Of a stretch of 64,000 nucleotides of DNA, positions 47,366 to 59,745 are shown piece after piece. Within the stretch, counting starts at the first letter, position 1, and the number at the start of each line of letters is the position of its first letter. The position numbers were made by a program, and so were the translations under genes. Source of the stretch: Raphanus sativus (lineage: Eukaryota; Streptophyta; Magnoliopsida; Brassicales; Brassicaceae); NCBI RefSeq assembly GCF_000801105.2, contig NC_079512.1:39325848-39389847 (forward strand), given 5' to 3'. The notes under the pieces are model-generated. The model saw only the letters and a list, made by a program, of their open reading frames with translations. It did not search any database and was not told the origin of the DNA.

Positions 47366-50300
47366 TTACACCATGCAAGTCATTCCAACTTGCATCAAAT
47401 GCGAATGCGGAACGCTTAGGTTTGTAATCCCTCTCCTGCTGTTCTTCCTCAAGAAAGCATACATGTAATTTATTACCAGCTTCTTCAGAAACCAAGAATC
47501 CTTTGTAGCCCTTATATCCCCATGTCCCAGTAGATACACTACCCCTGACTCTTTCGCTTTATGTATAAACGACAACTCTTTCTCCAAACTCTGTTCCGCA
47601 TCCAGCGCTGGTGTTTCATTTGAAGGACCTGCCCCAAAATCCATGCTGCTCCTTTTCTCTGAGGGTCGCTTGTATGACTCCAAGTGCTCAGTCAAGAGCG
47701 GCACTCCAAGTGAATACACACTTCCATTGGGTGCTATCAAAACTCTGGACAGAGTCGTATCATCCTCAGAATCCGTATTATGGTCTCCGTCACTCTCAAG
47801 TGAACGCTCCTGCGCTTCCTTCCTTATAAATTTCTCTAAACTCTCAATCAAAATTTGCTCAAACGCCTGGTGATTTTCCTTCCGCACATCTTTATATCCG
47901 TACCTGTTTCAAACACGAGAAAAGATACATCAAATATAATCATATTTTCAAACCAAATCACTTTCCACATGAAAAACACTTAGCTTTGTTTACCTGGCAA
48001 CACAGCGGAATAAATGATAGCTTCTTGGGCAGACACGTCTGAAAAGAAACCTCTCAGACTGAGGCACGCTTGGAACAGGGACATACTTTATACACACAAA
48101 GATAACCATTGAATGGATTGCAGGTAGTGTGGTTAAGAAATGACCAAATATAGCCGGAACTCCTTTCGCTAGCTCATTATAAAGAAGACCAATACCGGGT
48201 GCTCTAATTGTACCAAGATTACTGCCTAGTTCTCGCAGTAGATTCATCGATAGCTTTTTCTGGACTTCGGTTTCATACTTCAGTTTACTCCCGTAGTTCC
48301 AAACGTACATAATGAAAAACATGATTGCAGCAAAAACCAGGATGATCCAACTTCCGTCAGCCACACTTGACAAAACTGATGAGAAGAACATCAATTCGAC
48401 TCCTAGAGCAACAATTGCAAACAAGCACACGACTATGATGTTCGTCTGCCAGATAAGAAGCATGATAAGGGTCACCAAAATTGTCGTACTCATCATAATT
48501 CCCAGCTCTGCAATGCCTGAAATACAAAACCAGAGGCATTAATATGTGTATGATTGAATGGACAAACTTGAGTTTCAATACCTTGTGACTTGTGTCTTAA
48601 TACAAATTAAGGAGTAAATATATATGGGTTTCAGCCAAATTTTCCAATTTTCCCCAAACCAGATGCTACGAGAAGGAAATATTACCATATGCGTTTCCAA
48701 TCATGAAGATGTTTGAGATAGAGCAGATGACGATCAGGCACACCACCAAAAGGAACCAGTTTAGAACCGGTATATATATCTGTCCGATGAATTTCTTTGA
48801 CGTGTGGATGATTTTAAGACGCGGGAAACAGCCTAGTGCTATTGATTGTTTGATGCATGTAAATGTGGCAGTTGTCATTGCACGACTGGCAATAAGAGCA
48901 GCAATATTAGAGATGAGAAAGACTGGCCAGAATATGAAACCTGAAACAAAAAAAAAAGAGCAATAAACAGTTAGAAACTTGAAATGAGCCGTAAAATAAA
49001 ACCAGCAAATGAAGGAGATACTCTTGTTGATCTTGACGTACTGTGGAATCTAACGGATCTTACTTGGAACTGACGAAAAGAAAGCATTCCCAGCATGGCT
49101 GAAATTTTCAGAAAGGTATGCGGCTTGGCCCAAATAACCCAACAAGAGGCAAGGTAACACCAGAAGGGTAAAAGTAAGCTGCATATAAATACTACCACTG
49201 AATCAAAAATTCAGATGACTAAGAAAGACAACTATCAGAAGAACAGAGAAGGAAGAAATGAGTTTTTATCTCTTTAAACTACCTGGATCGAGTGAACCGA
49301 AAAATAGCTAAGATCTGCAAACATGGCCTCCGAACCTGAAACAAAATCCGCATGTATAATATGAGAAATAACATCTAGAAAAAATTTCAGTCCACACATT
49401 TTATGCTTTTAAAAATCTAGCCCTGAATATGATATAGAAATTTACCAGTTGCACATAGAACACAACCCCCAAGCGCATACCACGCATTAACAGAATTTCT
49501 CTTGAAAAAGAAATAGATGTGCGCAGGATTAAAAGCTCTAAAAACACTGCTGTCATATTTTGCAAGGTTGTAAATCCCAATTCCCGCAAGACAGAAGAAC
49601 CACAGAAGTAAAGCTGGACCCAAAGCAAGCCCCAATTTGCTGGCTCCATATTTCTGTACACTGAACAAGATCACAAGAAAGCTGACTGATATCACGAGCA
49701 CCTGATCTGCAAATGAGCCACAATTAGAAATTATTCAAAAAAGAAAAAGGAATCAGTCGCGACGATAGGATTTATGTTTCTGATTAACTAAGAAAACTCG
49801 AAACCTAATTTTCTTGTGCCAAGACACGAGAATGTTTCATATTTCTTAGCCCAGTTGAAAGTTTAGTGGAATCATTGGCCACTATTGATGGGCAAAAGAA
49901 TTTCATGCTCTTGTTTGACGGTATATAGTCTAATTTAACTAAATGGACTCGGGATGGAACCCTCTGTAGGTGCAAATAATGTATATATGCATCCAGGGAT
50001 TGTTTTACAAGAAGTGAAAGATAGACATCATGCTCATGAAAAAAAACAGGGTGAAGACCATCAACTAGAAGTTACCTTGTTCTATAGCACCAACTCCAAC
50101 CTTCAGGCCACCAATAGCAGACATTACTGCATCCAAAAGAGGTCATAGTTAGAAGCAGTTTACATGTTACGTCATAGTTCATAAACATCGACCACAGGAC
50201 AAGGTTAGCCATCATTTGCCAACAAATAATTGCAGTAGTGACCAGTGATGCTTTCAAAATCCATTTTTCCTGTAACTGATATATACCTGACATTGCAGGC

Positions 50301-51240
50301 GTAACAACGGCATCAGCAATCACCATAGCAGTGCCGGCAAGAACCAAAATCAGAAGAAGCTTTTTCAACACCACTGACGCCTCAAGTTTTTCTTTAATTA
50401 TCAAGGATCTTTCAAGTTCCGGAGATGGAACCTTCAAACCAAATCCCGAAATGCGCGCATCTGATGGAAGCTGATTCGGGATAAGGCTAACGTTCGCGTT
50501 CCTACAGATCAACGAATACAAAGCAAAAGTACCACCTGCAATTCATTTCCAGAATATCAAAACTTTATCCTTCAAAAAAATAATTAAAACTTCACAAGAG
50601 GTATATATACCTTCACCATCATCATTGGCCCAAAGAACAAAAAACACATACTTTACAAGAGGGAGCAATATCAAAGTGTATATAACCAATGACAAGGCTC
50701 CGATTACATCTTCCTTATCGTTGATTGGAGATCTGTTGAACATGACACTGAAAGTGTACAAGGGACTAGTTCCAATATCACCAAATACAACCCCTAAGGT
50801 CTGCAAAGCAAGTACTAGCTTCCTTCCTATGCTTGAGTCCTTTCAAAGTTAAAACACACTTTGCATTAGCCTTTTTTGTATAATCAGATCAAGGTACGGA
50901 TTTACTCACACACAATCTCAATGCTAACCTCGATGTCGTTCTTCTGAGCTCCAGGGATCTCAAGCGCGTCGACATCGAAAGAGTCAACGGCGGGGCTAGT
51001 ACGAATCAGACGCTGCTCCACATTGTCGTCCTCCTCGTCGGAATCCACGTCTCCGTGCTGACGCTCGTCGTACCCGTCGTCGTCTTCGTCGTAATCGTCG
51101 TCGTCGTCGATTGCGTCGTAATCGTTCTTCTCGTCGAAGACCCAGCGCGACAAGGACGTCGTGGAGCCGTCTCCGGTTATCTCATCGTCCATCTCGGAGC
51201 CGGCGTCTCCTCCGCTGCTTCCTTCTTCCACGCTAAACAT
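47366..51240 (-). CDS. KUP5: Potassium transporter 5 (KUP/HAK/KT family), with a 1-bp frameshift in exon 3
   Basis: Ten exons: 50929-51240, 50611-50839, 50287-50536, 50076-50126, 49446-49706, 49283-49335, 49064-49178, 48686-48940, 47994-48516 and 47366-47903. They encode an acidic cytosolic N terminus, the family motif [15 protein letters not shown] in the first membrane segment, about 12 hydrophobic segments and a long C-terminal domain ending [11 protein letters not shown] proteins move potassium at the plasma or vacuolar membrane. The exon sum is 2,587 nt, one over a multiple of three. The surplus is an extra A in the run 50520-50523 (plus strand), where GGTFALYS should be encoded; as written the frame shifts and soon meets TAG. 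With one base fewer the product would be 861 residues (855 in Arabidopsis). A sequencing error or a fresh null allele are both possible. Confidence 0.92.
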
Positions 51241-51646
51241 CGGTACCGTCGGGAGAGAGAGAGAGAGAGAAAAGATCAATCAGTGACGCGGGAAGGTTTA
51301 GATCTTATTGTGATTCAGATTCGTTATCTGATCAGAGATGGAGACTGAGAGAGAGGACCTGGCACGGATGAGGAAGAAGCTTACACGTGTCGTATCCTGG
51401 TTCAATTAAAGACCGGTTCAAATTAAATATCTTAAGTACGTGTCGCATGGTGGTTCAATTAGAACCGGATTAGATCAGCTCGATTGTGAAAGCAAACCGG
51501 GTCGTCGTCTTGGTCAAAGTTGGGATTTAAATGTTTTTCTTCACACTGATGAAGTAAGCGTTGCGTCTACGTCTCTTTCTACACTTTTAGCAAGATCAGA
51601 TCAGAGCGAGAGGAAACGAGAGTCACCACCACCAACACTACCAGCT
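51241..51646. promoter_or_regulatory. Divergent promoter between KUP5 and the metallo-beta-lactamase gene
   Basis: 406 bp between divergent start codons. It contains a G-box core CACGTG at 51384-51389 and a related TACGTGTC at 51437-51444, both ABRE/G-box-like. A GA repeat (51255-51270) lies in the KUP5 leader. Confidence 0.6.
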
Positions 51647-54312
51647 ATGGCTTTTGCGTCTTCCTCCGTGATTTCGTCGTTCTTGTGTCACTCTCGATCA
51701 AAAGAATCGATTTTTTCACCGAAAAGTTCATCTTCGCCGGTTTTGACGGGAAGGAGAGCGTTTGGATCTATCAGAGCAGCTCAAGTGAGTAGCCAGGCGA
51801 ACCCTAGACGACGCAATCAGAACGTAGAAGGAGATATATATGTTGGTAAGTAAAGTATGTTTCTTTTTGTTGACTGCTACGCCACACTCTCTCTGTGTCT
51901 GAATCGTTTTTTCTGTTTTTTTTTGCAGACAGTACTTGTATTGATTGCGATACTTGTCGTTGGATGGTTCCGGTAAGTTCTTTTTCTTCGAAACTTGTGA
52001 AAAGCTCCTGACTTGTGGGTCCTATCATAGGACTCCTATGAGGCTATGAATATTGATGAACAGTTCCATATACTACTTGTCATGATTTAAGCGGTTGGGT
52101 CTGATAAATTGGTAGTGTAGATAAGTTGTTAGATATCTTTGGATGTGGGTATTTGGAAGTGGATGTCTTAGTCTTGATCTTTGTCGTTAAAAGGCAGATG
52201 CTGATAACGTGTACAATATAGTTTGATATAATCATAGTTATTACTTCAGATCAGAAAGTTATACTGTTCAAGTTATAGTTGTTTGTTGGCAAGTCCCAAG
52301 GAGCTGCCAGAGCAGAAATTCAGTTATTCATTTTACATTTGTTCAGCCAGCTCATTGGCGCTTTTTTTTTTTAACTTTATCTTCACAGGAAGTGTTCACC
52401 AGAGTGGACAACATGTCTGCGGTTATTAAACAACCAACCTGTAAGGAAGAAAGGCTGAACGCTCTTCAGGTGCCATCTTCTTTTTCAGTTTATCTCTGAT
52501 GAGATAGTTGATTGACATTATTTTTTTGAATCTTTTATGTTTCATGAGTTACCTTCACTTTATTTTACATTCTCTTTTAAAGAAAGCTAAAAGCCATATC
52601 TCATGTATTGTTTGACTGTGAAAATGTTTGCTAGGATCTCTCATTCTCATTGTAATGACGAATTTTCCGTTTTCAGGCCTTGTTGTCTTGTCCCACGGGA
52701 TCTATCCGCACTGAAACTCCACCTACTGACATAGGGGAAGCTCAAGAGACCTTTCCACTTGCACTGGACGAAGACAAACTACCTGTAGTTTCTCATTCCT
52801 TAAGCTTTTTTTTAGGATGATTATTACCAAGTTAACTTACTCTGCTTTAGATAATTGTAATACCTCAAAAATATATTAAAAGAGTATGTCTCTAGATTCT
52901 AAACTGATTAAGCTCCACGGAGAACTCATATTTCAATACTACACTGTTCTTATATGTTGTCTTCTTTTTGGCTTTCTGCTTTCGCTGAGGCTCAGGGCGT
53001 TTTTCATTGTGGGTTTCATTCCAAGAAATCTTTCGGAGCAACTTCCTACTTGATACTTCATCATGAGGGGAATATACTTGTTGATAGGTATATATATATA
53101 TATATAAACATCGGTGGAGACATCATGGATTCTTATTATACATTGTGGATGCAATGGTGTAATTAGCTTGACACAACCGATATTTTCACGTTTGATGTCT
53201 TTCAACAGTCCCAGGTTCGTAGAGAAACTTGCTGGGAAGATTGAGAAGATGGGTGGTGTTCGCTACATGTTTTTGACACACAGGTAGAAGAAGTTGATAA
53301 TAACCAAAAGGAGAAATTCCATTATTTTTTTCCCTTGTAATCTCTCTTACAAGGATAAGCTACTTCACTGTTCAGGGACGATGTTGCGGATCACAAGAAA
53401 TGGGCAGATCGATTCAAGTGTACCAGAATTCTGCATTCTGGAGATGTATGTACTTGAATTTATAGCACCTCTCTTGTTAAAACTTTTTCGTTCTTGATAA
53501 GATTTATAGCATCTAGATCCTCTGAGAAAAGGCCTGCAGAGTTACAAAGATCTCTGGCTGATTATGTGTTTGGATAAATGTGAGAAAACTGGCTAGAGAA
53601 ACAGTTTTGTTACTAAATACAGCTTTAGTGACAATAGTGGGATCTTGTTAGGTCCAACCTTCGACCACTGATGTGGAGTTAAAGCTGGAAGGAAGTGGAC
53701 CATGGAGACTCTATGAAGATGTGGAGCTTATACACACTCCTGGTCACACTGAAGTAAGTCTGTCCACCTGCAAGAACATATATGAAAACTAATGCTCACT
53801 ATGATCTTGGTATATAAGAGTTCTTTTACAAAAATCACCAGGGATCAGTGTGCCTGTTCCATAAACCCCTCAAGGCATTATTCACTGGAGACCATCTAAC
53901 TAAGTACGAATCTGGAATGAGCATTATAGAGAAGTACAATCATTGTTCAGGTAAAGACCAATCTATTGAACTTCTTTGGATAAATGCTTTTGAATATATC
54001 CGTTTATAAATTATAATCATTGTTGGTCTCTCTGGCAGTGCCTCTCCAGCTCGAGAGCGTAGAAAGATTGATCAAGCTGGATTTCAATTGGGTGATACCA
54101 GGTTATTTGCATTTTTACTACATATCATGTATCTGGTCTACTTAATGGCGATTTTTTTTTGGTATTCTGATGGAGAGATTTTTGAATAAAAAGGACATGG
54201 AAGAAGAGTACATTTCAAAGATGGAGAAGAGAAGGCAAAGCAGCTGGAAGCACTTGTTCAGAAGCACAGAGAGGAACAACTTGTTTCTTCTAGCAAATTC
54301 GGTTATGCTTGA
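51647..54312 (+). CDS. Ferredoxin-domain plus metallo-beta-lactamase-fold protein, probably plastid
   Basis: Eleven exons (51647-51845, 51929-51972, 52389-52469, 52677-52784, 52996-53087, 53209-53283, 53376-53445, 53652-53753, 53842-53950, 54039-54101, 54194-54312) give 353 residues. A Ser/Arg-rich transit-like N terminus is followed by CIDCDTC (Cys70, 73, 76) and SCP (Cys113), the Cys pattern of a single-cluster ferredoxin domain. The metallo-beta-lactamase fold then shows THRDDVADH in place of the usual HxHxDH, HTPGHTEGS, FTGDH and a final PGHG. It corresponds by position to At4g33540, whose substrate is not known to me. The gene is intact. Confidence 0.88.
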
Positions 54313-54644
54313 GAGACCTTTGTATGCTGATTATAATAAACCAGTGAATCAAACTAAACCAAGATGTTCTTCACTCTGTACTTTGCTTAATTCAAATTAT
54401 GAATCTTTGACGATAGCAATATTCCCTAAAAGGAAAGGAATCATGTTTAAACCTTAATTAAATTCTGTATCAATGGAGTAAATGCATTTTGACTTTTTAA
54501 AAAAAGGCTGACACGACACAGAGAAAAAAAAACTTTGGTTTCTCCGTCTTTGTTGGAGCAATGCCTCTTCTCTCTCTCAAATGAATGCTCTTCAGATGCT
54601 TTGTCCCTTGTTGTCCCAGATTCGAATTGCCCGACTTTCCTTTC
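54313..54644. other. Short intergenic region before BCA5
   Basis: 332 bp containing the 3' UTR of the upstream gene and the BCA5 promoter and leader. No canonical element stands out. Confidence 0.5.
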
Positions 54645-56385
54645 ATGGCATTCTCTATCTCCAATGATCCTTCGTCTCTCCTTAGTCTCCAAACCCAACG
54701 ATCGGTATGTGTCAAAGTCTCTCCCTTTGCATCTCTCACTCTCTTCCCTTAGTCGGAATCTAACTGTGGGTTTGTTTTTCCTCTCGCTTTTTGATTCAGA
54801 TCTTCGGTTACAAGGACAAAGTAAAGGACTTTGAGAAAACCCAGTTGAGGATTCCCGCTTCTTTCAGGTAATTTTTGAGATTTAGTGACTTTTCAGTTTG
54901 GGATTAGGACATTATCTATGAAAAAGACAATACGGTGATGCATTTCTTATGTCTTAGTCTATTAGGTTGTGTAAGAAGATTGGTTTTGTGGTGTGTTTTT
55001 TTTTTGAAAGATGGGTTTTGTGGTGTTTGCAGAAGAAAAGCTGTCAACTTGCAAATGATGGCGTCTGGAAAGATACCTGGACTGACTCAGGAAGCTAACG
55101 ACTGCACTTATGAAGCTACAATCGATACAGAAAATAACACTGACGTATTCAGCGACATGAAACAGCGGTTCCGCGCCTTCAAAAAGCTAAAGTACATGTA
55201 CGTAGCGGTGAAACTATATCTTTAGTCTTTTACTTCTTTATATAATGGTTTATGGAGGATTTGGTTGGTTTTCTGTGACCTTATCTAATGATTATGATAA
55301 TACTCATTTGAACAGGGATAACTTAGAACACTTCAAAAAACTAGCAGATGCTCAAGCACCAAAGGTAGCTTTGAAACTTTATTGTTCATGGGTTTGGGTT
55401 GAGACATTACCTGGAGGAAGGGAACTGTTGCTAACGCTTTAAGAAACAGTTTCTGGTGATTGCTTGTGCAGACTCTAGGGTTTGTCCTTCAGCCGTCCTG
55501 GGATTTCAACCTGGTGAAGCATTCACTGTTCGTAACATTGCAAATTTAGTACCTCCATATAAGGTAACACAATCTAGTGCACTGCTTACCGCCGCCACAT
55601 TTTTTTTTCTTTCACATTTGATTTAATTGCATTTGCCTGTTGCAGTCTGGACCTACTGAGACAAAAGCTGCTCTCCAGTTCTCTGTGAATACTCTTGAAG
55701 TAAGTTATATATAGATATATACACATCCCTTTAAAAAAAACATGTGTATCTGTCACATTTTTACATGTTGAATCATTATATAAGTATTTTGTATGTGTGA
55801 TTGATGGATATATCAAACTTGTAGGTGGAGAACATCTTAGTTATTGGTCATAGCCGCTGTGGTGGAATTCAAGCTTTAATGGGCATGGAAGAAGTAGATT
55901 CCAGGTTTCTTTTGATCAGCTCTACTGAAAAAAAAAAACATTTCTTAATTGTTTGATCTTTGCCGTATTGCATTTTCGTGTTAGCAGAAGTTTCATACAT
56001 AACTGGGTAATCGTGGGGAAAAAGGCAAAGGAAAGCACAAAAGCTGTTGCTTCAAACCTCCATTTTGATCATCAGTGTCAACATTGTGAAAAGGTGATGT
56101 CTTTTGGGTAAATCAGTAAAACTTATATGTAAGCTTCTGCTAACATCGATGAACTAATAATAAGGAATGTATAAATGAGTGCAGACGTCGATTAATCATT
56201 CATTAGAAAGACTGCTTGGTTATCCGTGGATAGAAGAGAAAGTGCTGAAGGGATCACTGTCCCTCCATGGTGGGTACTATGATTTTGTGAACTGTACATT
56301 TGAGAAATGGACCGTTGATTATGGAGGAAGCAGAGGCAAGAAAGAAAGCACTGGGATTGCTGTTAAAAACCGGTCTGTTTGGTGA
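54645..56385 (+). CDS. BCA5: Beta carbonic anhydrase 5, plastid
   Basis: Nine exons (54645-54704, 54800-54867, 55033-55197, 55316-55364, 55450-55563, 55646-55699, 55825-55904, 55988-56093, 56185-56385) give 298 residues. The enzyme interconverts CO2 and bicarbonate. Zinc ligands are Cys120 in ACADSR (with the Asp122-Arg124 dyad), His179 and Cys182 in IGHSRCGG. The first two exons encode a transit-like N terminus ([18 protein letters not shown], then [12 protein letters not shown]) that resembles the Arabidopsis protein. The start was chosen for this match; earlier ATGs in the leader (54561, 54579) open short out-of-frame ORFs. Family and paralog agree with the DHS2-PAA1-KUP5 context. Confidence 0.92.
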
Positions 56386-56796
56386 TGACTAATGACCATC
56401 TCCATAATTTTGTTGCAGTTGTTGTGTGTTGAAAAGATCATTTCGTAATGCTACTACGTCTCATAAAGGTTTAACTTTGGGAGATCCCTGCAGGCGGGGA
56501 CTTGCGTTTGTTTTATCATTTATATGGCTTGTGAATTCATGTTTCTACGTTTTTGTCCATTGTAGTGGGATTAGAGGTATACAATCATACAATCAATATT
56601 CAATACAGTTTTATATAGTTGCATTTTATCATTTACTTATTATATAGTCACAAATACAGTCAATACTCATCACATCTTAGAGCCATCAATGCATATTCAG
56701 TTAGCTTTTGTTGATGATATAATCTTCACACATGAAGAAAAGTATTGTTACAAATAGTTACAATATTTTGAATTATATAAGCTTGGAGGAGACGGT
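56386..56796. other. Convergent 3' ends of BCA5 and the proline-rich gene
   Basis: 410 bp, AT-rich after 56570 with repeated ATACAATC/CAATA motifs. Presumably holds both 3' UTRs. No gene seen. Confidence 0.5.
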
Positions 56797-57288
56797 TCAA
56801 GGGCTGACAGTTGGAGTAACCGGGAGAGAGGGCGGAGTGGAGATGGTTGGGACGGGGTTAAGTGTTCCAGGCGTTGCTGGAGGGAAAGAAGGGAAACCGG
56901 GTTTTGGAAACTGAGGGAATTTTGGAAAACCAAAACCGGGAAACTGAGGAAAACCGGGTGCTGGATTGCTTGGAAAACCGGGTTTAGGAAACTGAGGGAA
57001 AGGCATGGGGTTGTTTGGGAAACCTTGCCCTGGGAGTTGAGGAAAACCGGGTGTTGGGTTGCTTGGAAAACCAGGTTTTGGGAATTGAGGGAGTGGCATT
57101 GGGTTTGTGGGGAAACCGGGTCTTGGAAACTGAGGAAAACCGGGTTTGGGGAAATTGTGTCCAAAAAACTTCGGTTTTAACGTTTGTTTCTTGGTAAATT
57201 GTTTTATGGCGTGGCTTGAAGTGATCATGGAGGAGAACATGATAGCCATGAGAAGAGAAGTTATTAAGAATATTTTAGATGAAGCCAT
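56797..57288 (-). CDS. Secreted proline-rich protein with PKPGFP repeats
   Basis: Single-exon ORF of 163 residues. Residues 1-27 form a clear signal peptide (FLITSLLMAIMFSSMI, then SSHA). The rest consists of PKPGFPxxP units (PKPGFPSNP, PGFPQFP, PGFPNNPMP) ending in a Thr/Pro-rich tail PTVSP. This suggests an extracellular or cell-wall hydroxyproline-rich protein. No known domain. The coding strand is repetitive, so copy number may vary between alleles. I do not recognise a named family. Confidence 0.8.
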   Translation of the reverse strand: MASSKIFLITSLLMAIMFSSMITSSHAIKQFTKKQTLKPKFFGHNFPKPGFPQFPRPGFPTNPMPLPQFPKPGFPSNPTPGFPQLPGQGFPNNPMPFPQFPKPGFPSNPAPGFPQFPGFGFPKFPQFPKPGFPSFPPATPGTLNPVPTISTPPSLPVTPTVSP

Positions 57289-58620
57289 TGTGTAAGAAAC
57301 AAAATTTCTTCAATTAAGTGATGCGTGTGTTTTGTTTGATTTTTTTTCTTTTCCTAATAGTCTTGGTTTATATAGGAGCAAACTCAAAAGAGATAACGAG
57401 TACAATGTCATTTCATTTGACTGCTGTTTTCTTTTATAGATATAACCTAATGGTTTTATCATTAAAAATAGAAAATTGTTGTTAATATATTGTTACCATT
57501 TTGTTACTAGTTTGAATATATGTTACTTTTACTCTATGTTATTCTTGCTTGAGAGGATATAATAGGAGATGTCTTAATCTAGAATATCAAATGTCTTAGC
57601 TTGAAATGTCCTAACTTGAGATTTTTGTGATTCTTACTTAAATATTTTTTAAATGCAGGTTCTCTTGGAAGCTCCATTGTGAGAGAACCAAAGGATGTTG
57701 TCTACTTCATCTACATTTTTGCTTCAGTTTAGTGCATAGGTGTAGGTATCTTCAGCATGTACAATAACGAGTAGTTTTGCCAAGCAGTGTAGAAGTTGGA
57801 TTTGGAGCTCAAAGCGAAGATGGGCCATGAATATTGGCCAGTTTCCGATGGTAATCTCATGGAGTTTGGAATTATCTTTTACTACATGTTTGTCGATGAC
57901 TTTTTCTTTGATAATTTGAACTGATCAAATGATAGTTAATGTCTCACTGAATCAAACAAGCTGGTCGTGGAGTGGCATACACATGCATATCAACAAATCC
58001 ATAAGATGTAGAATCGACTACGCATAATTTAATTGTATTATTTTCCATCAACATCGACTACATTCATCTAATGAATCATAATTGTGGTTGTGTTCCATGA
58101 TCTCATGCTTCTTTCAGCTGTTAAACTTACCCAAAAAAACTATTAGTCTCTCTCCAAAATATGTTTCTTTGTATGTGATGATAACATTCTTGTAGTCATA
58201 CTTGTTTGTCCGTATCAAGAAAATGACAAGAAAATGACAGGTTTCCACAACTGCATCATGTCATGTGACTTGGTGTCTCATTCCTGAGCAATTAGCTTTC
58301 CATTGGTATGCAAGCTAACCTACCCCTGCAAGTTTAAGCCATCATTTCGATAAAAACTCTAAACTAATGTTTTTATCCATTATAAACATGTTAGTGAGTT
58401 GTGCACCATTTGGTCACAAAATGTTAGATTATTTGAATAGGAAACATTTAATTCACACTCTTCCACTCTTTTACACATTCTCTTAAAAATATATATATAT
58501 CACAGGTCATATAAATATAAACACAATATTATATTATTTATTTTATTCACATTGCAATTCCTTTATAAATTTTCTTAAACATTTTGATGTTGTTTTGTCA
58601 TATTACATCTAAAACAACCG
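57289..58620. other. Intergenic, AT-rich
   Basis: 1.3 kb between the divergent proline-rich gene and the SUMO-protease leader. A TATATAGG (57370-57377) about 80 bp upstream of the proline-rich ATG is a plausible TATA box on the minus strand (CCTATATA). The rest, including TA repeats near 58490, shows no gene. Confidence 0.5.
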
Positions 58621-58669
58621 GAATAAAGGAGAAGAGAGAAACAAGTCCAAATAGAGAAGGAGACAAATG

Positions 58670-58847
58670 GTTTGGCCCATTTCTTATTGTAAGCCCAAGA
58701 GAAGGTCCAAAAATTAATTAAAAGAACTCTCCTCTGTATATCCAAACCCTACATTCCGCGTACCGCAAAAAAAGTCGATCAGATCCAGTAGCTCTTCTCC
58801 CCTCCCCCGTGAAGCTGCAGCTATTTGATTCCTCCCTACGTCTGCAA
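58670..58847 (+). promoter_or_regulatory. Promoter and untranslated first exon of the SUMO protease gene (predicted)
   Basis: A GGCCCA (58674-58679), an AAGCCCA (58692) and an AAACCCT telo-box-like motif (58744-58750) precede a pyrimidine-rich segment ending at a good donor (GCAA|GTAAGT, 58848). The next good acceptor is TTGTTTCAG at 59597, so a 750-bp leader intron would join this exon to 59598, 148 bp before the ATG. TGGGCC plus telo-box is the usual promoter combination of plant growth-related genes. Confidence 0.5.
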
Positions 58848-59745
58848 GTAAGTAATAATTCTCAAAATTAATAAAATATGAGAATTCTATCATTATTAAT
58901 TTATAAAAAAGTTTATGGTATCTTGCCGGTTGATCACTTAGATTACTTTGATAAAAAATTAGTTATACTTAGGTAAATATTTGAAAGCAGTAACAAATAA
59001 ATTATACAAAATTTAGTATAAAAATATTTACAATTTGTTGAGGATACTGGTCGATGCAACACCATAATTTTTTTAGCATAATCTTTAAGAAAATCTTTAA
59101 ATATTTTTAAAAAACATTAATTGACTTTTCTGGTTAATTATACAGTTCATGTGTAAATATGTGTTGTATAGTTTACGAATAATATTTTACACATGGTTGT
59201 TGGTCAATGGTCTACACTCCAACAACATTCAACATTATATACTTGGGGTATTATATAATCCTGTATATGATTCATATATAATATACCGTTTAACATCATT
59301 CCAGTAAATCGCTTGTGTGTACATATAATGTGGATTAAAGTTAGAATATTGAACAACAGTGTTTTGAGTAATCCAAAGTTATCATAAGGCTAATTATAAT
59401 TTAGTCCGTTTATAATTGAATTTGTGTTGAAAAATAAGGAATCTGTCATCAACATCCCCCTTTTTCGCAACACTGTCATCAACATCCAAATTAATTTTCT
59501 TACTTACAACTTACAAGTAGTAATTACGGCTCAGTTAAAATATTGTTACCGCATCTTATCCAATTTATTCAATGTGAAAATTAAAATGTTGTTTCAGCAT
59601 AGACCACTTGGTTTAACGGTTCAGACCGGTTTCTCAATGTCGGTACGATGTAACTCGAAAACGCAAATTCAAATTCCGTCTCCTACTAGTGCGGATTATG
59701 CGTCTCGATCCTTCTTCTCCTTCCGTTGGAACTCAAAGAGCAGCG

